Positions 1 through 5,438 of a stretch of 5,438 nt of DNA are shown piece by piece. Each line of letters starts with the position of its first letter. Position 1 is the first letter of the stretch. Position numbers and translations under genes: made by a program. Origin of the DNA: Tannerellaceae bacterium (GTDB lineage Bacteria; Bacteroidota; Bacteroidia; Bacteroidales; Tannerellaceae); NCBI GenBank assembly GCA_031273385.1, contig JAISRY010000228.1, positions 1 through 5,438 on the forward strand. The letters are read 5' to 3'. The notes beneath the pieces are model-generated. The model had not been told where the DNA came from, did not search any database, and was given only the letters and a program-made list of their open reading frames with translations.

Positions 1-146
<146 letters not shown>

Positions 147-153
147 TCGTTAG

Positions 154-185
154 TTTACAGATATTTACCCTTATATATATGTTCG
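154..185 (+). promoter_or_regulatory. Candidate Bacteroidetes-type promoter for the susCD pair
   Basis: The Bacteroides primary-sigma consensus is TTTG, about 19-21 bases, then TAnnTTTG. Here TTTA (154-157) is followed after 20 bases by TATGTTCG (178-185), which matches five of the six fixed -7 positions. The expected transcription start would be near 190-193, giving a leader of roughly 70 bases. The -33 element begins only 9 bases after the AC tract. The weak point is that the -7 element overlaps the left arm of the terminator-like hairpin, so a start near 190 would leave most of the left arm untranscribed. A second -7-like octamer, TATTCTTG (12-19), also matches five of six positions, but its -33 partner would fall off the window. 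Neither can be confirmed from sequence alone. Confidence 0.35.
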
Positions 186-221
186 GCTTACTTCCGTTTG
201 GGGAGGGTAAGCCGTTTTTTT
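184..221 (+). terminator. Intrinsic terminator-like hairpin in the susC upstream region
   Basis: CGGCTTAC (184-191) and GTAAGCCG (207-214) form a perfect 8-bp stem followed directly by seven T residues (215-221). Inside the loop, T193-C195 can further pair with G202-A204, with G205 bulged. It has the canonical form of a rho-independent terminator for + strand transcription. No upstream gene is visible, so it either ends a transcript that began before the window or before the AC tract, or it acts as an attenuator in the transporter's leader. It ends 41 bases before the susC ATG, and no good promoter was found between the two. Confidence 0.65.
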
Positions 222-262
222 GTACTGAAAAGTGTGTTTATTAATTAATTAAAAGAGTGTTT

Positions 263-3200
263 ATGAAAAGAAAGCTGACTTATTTTTTACTATGCTTCGT
301 TGCAAGCATAGGGTTTGTGATGGCTCAGACCGTCAAGGTGACGGGAAAAGTTACCTCCTCTGAGGACGGTGAGCCGGTTATAGGCGCTTCTGTTTTTGTC
401 AAGGGGACGTCGGTGGGAACGATAACCGATTATAACGGAAGTTTTTCCCTCGACGCTCCGGCCAATGCAAAAACGGTGGTCATTTCCTATATCGGGATGG
501 AGACGCGGGAAATAGCGATTACGCCCAATATGGTTGTCGTATTGGCGTCGGATACCCAACGGCTGGATGAAGTGGTCGTTACGGCGCTGGGTATTTCGCG
601 TGAGAAAAAAGCGTTAGGATATGCCGTTACGGAGGTAGGCGGCGAAGAATTGCTGAAAGCCCGGGGCGGTGTAACGAACCCGATCAACGCCTTACAGGGT
701 AAGGTGGCCGGCCTTCAGATACAGAGTGGGACAGGTTCGATGGGCGGTTCGTCCAAGATATTGATCCGTGGCGTTAGCTCTATATCAGGGAGCAACCAAC
801 CGCTCTTTGTCGTTGACGGCGTACCCATCGAAGGAAAGGACTTTAACAGCTCCGAAACGGCGCGGGGAGCCGCGGGGTACGACTATGGCAACCTTATTCA
901 GGATATCAACCCCGATGACGTGGAAAACATCTCCATACTGAAGGGGCCTAATGCTTCTGCCCTGTACGGTTCGCGCGCCAACAACGGCGTCGTGATGATT
1001 ACCACCAAAAAAGGACAGAAGGGAGAGGGGTATGGCGTCTCTTTCAACTCCTCCGTGGGCTTTGAAGTGGTGAATAAACTGCCGAAGATGCAAAAACTCT
1101 ATGGCGGTGGATACGGCGGCGTTTTTGAACAGGTGAATATCAACGGGAAAACGTATGATTACCCCGATATGTACACCGACGAAAGTTGGGGGCCGAAATA
1201 TGACGGGCGGGAAGTGATTACGTGGTACGACCTGGCCAAATGGGAAGCCGCCGGCAAGGTGGGAAACCCGACAACGTCGATCTGGCAAACGCCGAAGAAT
1301 GATATTGATGCGTTTTTTGAAACGGGGGTTTCGTTCACGAATAATATCTCCATTTCGCAAGCCACCGACAGGGCGTCTGCACGTATCTCATTCACCAATT
1401 CGGATTTGAAAGGCTATCTGCCCAACAGCTCGTTGGTGAAAAACTCCTTTAATCTTTCGGCTTCGACAACAAGTGCAGACAAGAAATTAGAGGTCTTTAC
1501 CAATGTCACCTATTTCAATTCACGCGCCAAAGGACGTAGCGAAACGGGATACGGGGACAACAACGTGTTGGTGAAGTTTGTTCAATGGGGGCACAGGGAG
1601 CTGGATATGAAAGAGTTGAAAGACCTTTATATGATGCCCGACGGTACGCAGGCTACGTGGAATCGTAACGGATGGGACGATCCGACGCCTGCATACAGCA
1701 ACAACCCCTACTGGAGCCGCTACATGAACGTGCAGAACGACACCCGTAACCGCATTTACGGGAACGCGGGGTTCAGCTTCAAAATCCTGCCGGAATTGAA
1801 GTTCCAGTACAAGACCAACCTCGATTTCTTCGTGGACAAACAATTCGAAAAGAATGCCATCTATTCGCAGGAGATGTCGAGATACATGGAGATTTCCCGC
1901 CAGCAGTATGAGTTGAACAATGAGTTCCTCCTGATGTATGGAAAGACGTTTAACGACTTTTCCTTCAACGCCAATCTGGGCGCGAACCTGATGAAGCGGC
2001 GGTATGAATACGTCTATGGCGAATCGAGCGGAGGGCTGGTGATTCCCCTGTTCTATAACTTGAAAAACTCCCTCTCGCCGGCCACAGCCTATAACACGCT
2101 GGAGAAAAAGGCGATCAATTCGGTATTCGGAAACGCCACGTTGGGATGGAAAAATATGCTCTATGCCGACGTTTCCCTGCGTAACGACTGGTCGTCGACG
2201 CTGCCGAAAGGAAATAACTCCTACCTCTATCCTTCGGTAACGGGAAGCTTTATCTTCTCCGAACTGTTGAAGGAAAAGGCCGCCTGGCTGAGCTTCGGTA
2301 AGTTGCGCCTGGGTTATGCCATGGTGGGGAACGATACCAGTCCCTACGAAGTGCTTGACATCTATTCCAAATATACGGGGATAGACGCCCCCAACGGCAC
2401 GGCGGGCTATATCATAAGTACCTCGTTGAAGAACGGCAGCCTGAAACCCGAATCCACCAATTCGTATGAAGCGGGCTTGGAGATGAGTTTCCTCAACAAC
2501 CGGCTGGGTTTTGAAGCGACCTACTACTCCAGCGAAACGAAAAATCAGATCATTCCCCTGACCCTGTCGGGCAGTACGGGCTATGTTTCGCAGGTGGTGA
2601 ATGCCGGGCTGCTGACCAATAAAGGGGTGGAATTATCCCTGCGTGGCGCGCCCGTCAAGACACATGACTTTACGTGGGAAAGCGTCCTGACGCTGGCTTC
2701 AAACCAAAATAAGGTCGTCAAACTGGTGGAAGGCACCCAGTATTACCGTCTGGTAAATGCGCCTTTCAAAGTGGAAATCGGCGCCTACGAAGGTGAGGCC
2801 TATGGCGTGATTATGGGTACGGACTACCTCATTGACAAGGCGACCGGAGAGCGGATCATCACCGAAGAGGGGCTGTACGCCTCCACCGACGGCAACGTCA
2901 GCCTGGGTAGCGTCTATCCCGATTTTACGGGAGGATGGAGCAATACGTTCCAATACAAGAATTTCGACCTGAGTATCCTGTTTGACTTCTCCAAAGGCGG
3001 GCATTATTTCTCTACCTCCTATATGTGGGGGATCTATTCCGGTATGCTGGAAGAGACGGCGGCCAATAATATCCGCGAAGAGGGTATCCTGCTGCATGGC
3101 GTGCAGGCCGACGGTACGCCCAATACGGTTGTAGCCGACGGGCAATACTACTGCGAAGACTTCTATACCGGCCCCGCCGCGCAGAGCGTCTTCAAGTCCG

Positions 3201-3436
3201 ACTTCATCAAGCTGCGCGAAGTAAACCTCGGGTATACCATTCCGTTGAATAAGAACTATTTCGTGAAGTCGCTCCGCCTCTCCGCCTATGGGCGCAACCT
3301 GGCTGTATGGGGGCCGGATGTGAAGCATTTCGATCCCGAAATGGCGATTTCCAATTCAGGGAACATTCAGGGAGTCGAAGGAGGAGCTATCGCCGGAGTA
3401 GCCAATTATGGATTTAATGTTAGTATCAAATTTTAA
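263..3436 (+). CDS. SusC/RagA-family TonB-dependent outer-membrane transporter
   Basis: A complete 1057-aa transporter, a usual size for the family. A signal peptide (residues 1-21 or 22: basic MKRK, hydrophobic core, MAQ) is followed by a CarboxypepD_reg-like beta-sandwich (about 23-98), a TonB-box-like DEVVVT (102-107), a plug (about 115-250) and a beta-barrel ending in Phe (YGFNVSIKF). The plug carries the SusC/RagA signature, including FVVDGVPI (182-189) and a KGPNASALYGS stretch leading into NNGVVMITTKKG (240-251). By family knowledge it imports oligomeric nutrients into the periplasm using TonB-ExbBD energy, capped by the SusD partner. There is no STN domain before the CarboxypepD_reg-like domain, so FecR-type signalling is unlikely. 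ATG 263 is preferred over the in-frame GTG at 257 because it opens on MKRK and is ATG; upstream there is only A-rich sequence with no clear Shine-Dalgarno. The substrate is unknown. It is called susC-like, not susC, because starch specificity cannot be claimed. Confidence 0.97.
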   Translation: MKRKLTYFLLCFVASIGFVMAQTVKVTGKVTSSEDGEPVIGASVFVKGTSVGTITDYNGSFSLDAPANAKTVVISYIGMETREIAITPNMVVVLASDTQRLDEVVVTALGISREKKALGYAVTEVGGEELLKARGGVTNPINALQGKVAGLQIQSGTGSMGGSSKILIRGVSSISGSNQPLFVVDGVPIEGKDFNSSETARGAAGYDYGNLIQDINPDDVENISILKGPNASALYGSRANNGVVMITTKKGQKGEGYGVSFNSSVGFEVVNKLPKMQKLYGGGYGGVFEQVNINGKTYDYPDMYTDESWGPKYDGREVITWYDLAKWEAAGKVGNPTTSIWQTPKNDIDAFFETGVSFTNNISISQATDRASARISFTNSDLKGYLPNSSLVKNSFNLSASTTSADKKLEVFTNVTYFNSRAKGRSETGYGDNNVLVKFVQWGHRELDMKELKDLYMMPDGTQATWNRNGWDDPTPAYSNNPYWSRYMNVQNDTRNRIYGNAGFSFKILPELKFQYKTNLDFFVDKQFEKNAIYSQEMSRYMEISRQQYELNNEFLLMYGKTFNDFSFNANLGANLMKRRYEYVYGESSGGLVIPLFYNLKNSLSPATAYNTLEKKAINSVFGNATLGWKNMLYADVSLRNDWSSTLPKGNNSYLYPSVTGSFIFSELLKEKAAWLSFGKLRLGYAMVGNDTSPYEVLDIYSKYTGIDAPNGTAGYIISTSLKNGSLKPESTNSYEAGLEMSFLNNRLGFEATYYSSETKNQIIPLTLSGSTGYVSQVVNAGLLTNKGVELSLRGAPVKTHDFTWESVLTLASNQNKVVKLVEGTQYYRLVNAPFKVEIGAYEGEAYGVIMGTDYLIDKATGERIITEEGLYASTDGNVSLGSVYPDFTGGWSNTFQYKNFDLSILFDFSKGGHYFSTSYMWGIYSGMLEETAANNIREEGILLHGVQADGTPNTVVADGQYYCEDFYTGPAAQSVFKSDFIKLREVNLGYTIPLNKNYFVKSLRLSAYGRNLAVWGPDVKHFDPEMAISNSGNIQGVEGGAIAGVANYGFNVSIKF

Positions 3437-3441
3437 GGAGG
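3435..3441 (+). promoter_or_regulatory. Strong Shine-Dalgarno of the susD-like gene
   Basis: AAGGAGG overlaps the last two bases of the transporter's TAA stop and lies 7 bases before ATG 3449. The match to the anti-Shine-Dalgarno is near perfect and the spacing is ideal. It fixes the start at 3449 rather than the in-frame ATG at 3458. Such strong sites are uncommon in Bacteroidota, where initiation usually relies on A-rich upstream sequence, and the transporter gene itself has no comparable site. Confidence 0.85.
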
Positions 3442-3448
3442 AATCATT

Positions 3449-5032
3449 ATGAAACAAATGTATAAATACCTGCTTGTCTCGTTCGTTCTTTTGTTCGCCT
3501 TGTCGTGCGAAGACATGGAAAAAATGAATATCGACCCGGACTACCCCGCTGAAGTACCCTCCAATATGGTATTCAGCGGTGCGCAGAAAAAGGCGATGGA
3601 TTACGTATACGACAATTGGTTCAGCGGACGCCAATGCCTGGTGTACAGCCAGTATTGGGCGCAACGCAACTATACGGAAGAAGACCGTTACCAGATTAGG
3701 GAGAGCGTAAACAACAACTATTTCAACCATTTCTACACTATCCTCGCTTCTTTTGATGATGTGATCCGGCTGAATACCGACCCCGAAAAAGCGGTTGTCT
3801 CCTCTGCATACGGCGCAAACGCCAACCAGATTGCTGCTTCCATGATCATGAAGGTGTGGCTCTACTCGGTGATGACCGATACATGGGGTGACATCCCCTA
3901 TTCCGAAGCCGGAAAGCTGAAGGAGGGCATTTATTACCCCAAATATGACGACCAGAAGGAGATCTACGCCGCTCTTATCGGCCAGCTCACCGAAGCGGCG
4001 GCCATGATTGACGAAAGCGACGTGGCTTTCACCGGTGGGGATATGGTCTATGGCGGGGATGCAAGCGCATGGAAAAAGTTTGCCAACTCCCTCAAATGCC
4101 GCCTGGCGTTGCACACCTCCAAAGTAGATGCCACCTGGAAGACGCATATTGCGCAGGCCCTTGCCGACGGCGTGTTTACAAGCAACGCCGATGTTGCCGC
4201 CTACCACTACTCATCCACGGCTCCGGAGTACAGCTATTTCTATTCGGGGTACTATATCGAAGCGCGTAACGACTTCACCATCACGCGCACCCTGGTAGAC
4301 ATTCTCAAAGGGCAGCGTGATACGCTCAACAACAAGACCCATCCATGGGAGGGCGCCCTCGATCCGCGCCTCACGGTATATACCACCCCCGGGCCGGACA
4401 ATACCTACGTCGGGATGCCTTATGGCGTACCCACCGCCTCCTCTTCCCGCTTCCGCGGCGGCGCCCCCAACTGGTATGCGAACCCTCCGCTGCATCTGAA
4501 TCCCGATTATCCCGTTCCCCTGATGACCTATGCCGAGATTCTCTTCATCAGGAGCGAATACAACGGATTCTCAGCCGCCGAATATGAAGCGGGCGTAAAG
4601 GCTTCCGTCGACTACTGGACAACGCTGGCAGGGGAACCGTCCGACGCCGCCGACTACCTCGAAGCGGTGAAACAGGCCGGTGCGAACGCCGAAACCGTCG
4701 CCCTGCAGAAATACATCGACTTCTTTAACAACGGGACGGAAGCATGGACCGAGATACGTCGCACAGGCTATCCCGACCAGTTGATCCGGCCGGGAGAGAT
4801 CACCGTCGCCGGATCGGAAACGGTGAATGGGGTGGATATTCGCTTCGAACCGCTTTCCGATACCAAAGGGATGATCATCGCGCGGGTAAAATACCCGACG
4901 AACGAAAGTACATTGAACGGGAATAACTTTAATGAAGCGGTAGCCCGCTTGGACGACGGCACGAACAACTATTACACACACATGTTCTGGGATGTCCGCT
5001 CTACCGGCGATCCGCATCCTGCCAACAAGTAG
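3449..5032 (+). CDS. SusD-like substrate-binding surface lipoprotein (SusD-like_2 type)
   Basis: A complete 527-aa SusD-family protein. The N-terminus is a lipoprotein signal: hydrophobic residues 8-18, then ALSC with the likely lipidated Cys20. The following acidic E21-D22 fits the acid-rich surface-export signal described in Bacteroidetes lipoproteins. Landmarks recalled from the SusD-like_2 family (PF12771) appear in order: YWAQRNYTEEDRY (69-81), TDTWGDIPYSEA (143-154), WKKFANSLKCRLAL (208-221), TYAEILFIRSEY (360-371) and NGTEAWTEIRRTGYP (428-442). The protein should sit on the cell surface as a helical, TPR-like lid on the SusC-like barrel and take part in substrate capture. The gene follows its partner after only 12 bases behind a strong ribosome-binding site, so the two are almost certainly co-transcribed. 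The ligand cannot be deduced; SusD-like_2 membership does not by itself mean starch or even glycan. No truncation or frameshift was seen. Confidence 0.95.
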   Translation: MKQMYKYLLVSFVLLFALSCEDMEKMNIDPDYPAEVPSNMVFSGAQKKAMDYVYDNWFSGRQCLVYSQYWAQRNYTEEDRYQIRESVNNNYFNHFYTILASFDDVIRLNTDPEKAVVSSAYGANANQIAASMIMKVWLYSVMTDTWGDIPYSEAGKLKEGIYYPKYDDQKEIYAALIGQLTEAAAMIDESDVAFTGGDMVYGGDASAWKKFANSLKCRLALHTSKVDATWKTHIAQALADGVFTSNADVAAYHYSSTAPEYSYFYSGYYIEARNDFTITRTLVDILKGQRDTLNNKTHPWEGALDPRLTVYTTPGPDNTYVGMPYGVPTASSSRFRGGAPNWYANPPLHLNPDYPVPLMTYAEILFIRSEYNGFSAAEYEAGVKASVDYWTTLAGEPSDAADYLEAVKQAGANAETVALQKYIDFFNNGTEAWTEIRRTGYPDQLIRPGEITVAGSETVNGVDIRFEPLSDTKGMIIARVKYPTNESTLNGNNFNEAVARLDDGTNNYYTHMFWDVRSTGDPHPANK

Positions 5033-5048
5033 AGGCGAATAGATTAAG

Positions 5049-5097
5049 TGTACAGCGCTATTAAAATACAATCGAATTAAACACACGAGCCTGTACA
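5049..5097. repeat. Short inverted repeat TGTACAG/CTGTACA in the susD 3' region
   Basis: TGTACAG (5049-5055) and CTGTACA (5091-5097) are perfect 7-bp inverted copies separated by 35 bases. They lie between the susD-like stop codon and the terminator. Because the TGTACA core is itself palindromic, the pair can also be read as a direct repeat. It may simply be chance in AT-rich DNA; no function is evident. Confidence 0.3.
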
Positions 5098-5103
5098 AAA
5101 CCG

Positions 5104-5138
5104 AAGGGGGACGCTCGGGAGAGCGATCCCCTTTTTTT
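5104..5138 (+). terminator. Rho-independent terminator of the susCD unit
   Basis: The arm AAGGGGG-A-CGCTC (5104-5116) pairs with GAGCG-A-TCCCCTT (5121-5133). The pairing is 5 bp (CGCTC/GAGCG), one A-A mismatch, one G-T wobble, 4 GC pairs and 2 AT pairs. The loop is GGGA, a GNRA-type tetraloop. The right arm runs into seven T residues (5132-5138). Flanking AACC (5099-5102) and GGTT (5139-5142) could extend the base of the stem. It begins 71 bases after the susD-like stop, so the transcript probably ends here and the pair is bicistronic. Confidence 0.9.
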
Positions 5139-5147
5139 GGTTACCCA

Positions 5148-5207
5148 CGGTGGCTGAGTTTGTCGAAGCCCTCGCCCTGGTTATGGCTTCGACAGGCTCA
5201 GCCACCG
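5148..5207. repeat. Large intergenic inverted repeat with 23-bp arms
   Basis: The left arm (5148-5170, beginning CGGTGGCTGAG and ending GTCGAAGCC) pairs with the right arm (5185-5207, beginning GGCTTCGACA and ending CTCAGCCACCG) across a 14-base loop. Of 23 positions, 21 are Watson-Crick. The remaining two (T5159, T5160 opposite G5196, G5195) are G-U pairs in + strand RNA, so that hairpin is continuous. From memory, related GGCTTCGACA...CTCAGCC palindromes occur as dispersed intergenic repeats in Bacteroidota genomes, so a REP- or MITE-like element is the likely identity. It lacks a T run and starts 9 bases after the terminator's T tract, so it is not itself a standard terminator. Confidence 0.9.
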
Positions 5208-5230
5208 AGTTTCTGCCTACACAGACATAG

Positions 5231-5284
5231 GTCATTGCGAGTACCCAATAAACCAAGTTTATCAAAAAGGGAAATGACGTCGAT
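5231..5284. repeat. 54-bp intergenic palindromic repeat, copy 1
   Basis: Begins GTCATTGCGAGTACCC and ends GACGTCGAT. It matches copy 2 at 51 of 54 positions, 91 bases apart. It is an imperfect palindrome centred near 5255: GTCATT (5231-5236) faces AATGAC (5273-5278), ATAAAC (5248-5253) faces GTTTAT (5257-5262), and CCC (5244-5246) can face GGG (5269-5271). The right flank differs from copy 2 by an apparent extra stretch of about 19 bases containing GATT three times in tandem (5282-5293), before similarity resumes around CGATTACAATC (5300-5310). No protein-coding signal is seen. Confidence 0.92.
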
Positions 5285-5321
5285 TGATTGATTTACAGCC
5301 GATTACAATCAAGCAGTACCC

Positions 5322-5375
5322 GTCATTGCGAGTACCCAATAAACCAGGTTTATCAAAAAGGGAAATAACGGCGAT
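5322..5375. repeat. 54-bp intergenic palindromic repeat, copy 2
   Basis: It differs from copy 1 at three positions. One change (A to G at 5347) improves the central palindrome to ATAAACC-A-GGTTTAT (5339-5353). Another (G to A at 5367) breaks the outer GTCATT/AATGAC pairing. Copy 2 continues into GCGATAGCAATCCCG (5371-5385). From memory, the start CGTCATTGCGAG and end GCAATCCCG resemble the ends of widespread dispersed bacterial intergenic repeats, so the full element may run from about 5321 to 5385. Confidence 0.92.
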
Positions 5376-5393
5376 AGCAATCCCGTTAGGGGG

Positions 5394-5432
5394 GACCGAG
5401 CGCAAGCAAGAACGTCATGTCGACCGAGCGCA
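5394..5432. repeat. 11-bp direct repeat GACCGAGCGCA, two copies
   Basis: GACCGAGCGCA occurs at 5394-5404 and again at 5422-5432, 28 bases apart. GTCAT (5414-5418), matching the first five bases of the 54-bp element, lies between them. The segment from GTCATGTCGACC to the window edge resembles, from memory, another family of dispersed repeats (CGACCGAGCGCAGCGAGT type). It is cut by the right edge, so its boundary and copy number cannot be judged. Confidence 0.7.
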
Positions 5433-5438
5433 GCGAGT

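Larger units (their letters stand above)
5143..5438. other. Gene-free intergenic region dominated by repeats
   Basis: Beyond the terminator nearly every segment belongs to one of three repeat types listed separately. AGTACCC recurs three times (5240-5246, 5315-5321, 5331-5337). A small inverted repeat, TTGATT (5288-5293) with AATCAA (5307-5312), lies between the 54-bp copies. No open frame has a credible start, ribosome-binding site or recognisable protein, and I see no tRNA, CRISPR array or transposase. The next gene must start beyond the window. Confidence 0.75.

Noticed and set aside
239..246. TATTAATT as a -7 promoter element close to the susC start
   Set aside because: It matches TAnnTTTG only at the TA and one further base, and would leave a leader of about 10 bases.
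257..262. GTG 257 as the start of the SusC-like protein
   Set aside because: ATG 263, two codons later, gives a typical signal peptide starting MKRK. GTG starts are less frequent and no ribosome-binding site favours the longer form.
3356..4207. 283-codon open frame on the - strand
   Set aside because: It is antisense to the end of the susC-like and start of the susD-like gene, and its translation shows no recognisable motif. The + strand proteins are clear family members, so this is a shadow frame; the same applies to 785-1360, 2699-3328 and 4571-5098.
5148..5207. Invertible promoter bounded by inverted repeats
   Set aside because: The loop between the arms is only 14 bases, with no room for a promoter, and no recombinase gene is in view.
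5077..5265. 62-codon - strand open frame downstream of the pair
   Set aside because: It spans the terminator hairpin and the 23-bp inverted repeat, so its sequence is explained by those non-coding structures.
5231..5375. CRISPR-like repeat-spacer arrangement
   Set aside because: There are only two copies, the unit is 54 bp and diverged at three sites, the gap is 37 bp, and no cas gene is in view. The palindromic structure fits a REP- or MITE-like element better.

Overview
The window holds one complete SusC/SusD-type outer-membrane nutrient-uptake pair on the + strand, flanked by repeat-rich intergenic DNA. This pairing is diagnostic of the phylum Bacteroidota. The moderate GC content of the genes, the Bacteroides-like promoter candidate and the style of the dispersed palindromic repeats suggest a member of the order Bacteroidales. 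I cannot name a genus from the sequence.

Layout: bases 1-262 are an AT-rich upstream region. Its striking feature is an uninterrupted (AC)34.5 dinucleotide tract (77-145). It is followed within about 10 bases by a candidate Bacteroidetes promoter (154-185) and then by an intrinsic-terminator-like hairpin with a T7 run (184-221) that ends only 41 bases before the susC start. Bases 263-3436 encode a full-length SusC/RagA-family TonB-dependent transporter (1057 aa). Twelve bases later, behind an unusually strong Shine-Dalgarno sequence, bases 3449-5032 encode a SusD-like surface lipoprotein of the SusD-like_2 type (527 aa). A strong rho-independent terminator (5104-5138) closes the pair. Bases 5143-5438 contain no convincing gene. 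They hold a cluster of small repeats: a 23-bp-armed hairpin (5148-5207), two 54-bp near-identical copies of an imperfect palindrome (5231-5284 and 5322-5375), and a pair of 11-bp direct repeats at the right edge.

How it works together: by family knowledge, the SusC-like protein is the TonB-energised barrel and the SusD-like lipoprotein is the extracellular lid that captures substrate above it. The two genes look like a compact bicistronic unit. No glycoside hydrolase, peptidase, sulfatase, sigma/anti-sigma pair or hybrid two-component regulator is in view, so the substrate cannot be inferred. The transporter has no STN domain, which argues against FecI/FecR-type trans-envelope signalling. The most notable hypothesis is that the long AC tract abutting the promoter makes expression of this surface system length-variable (slipped-strand phase variation), possibly together with the leader hairpin acting as an attenuator.
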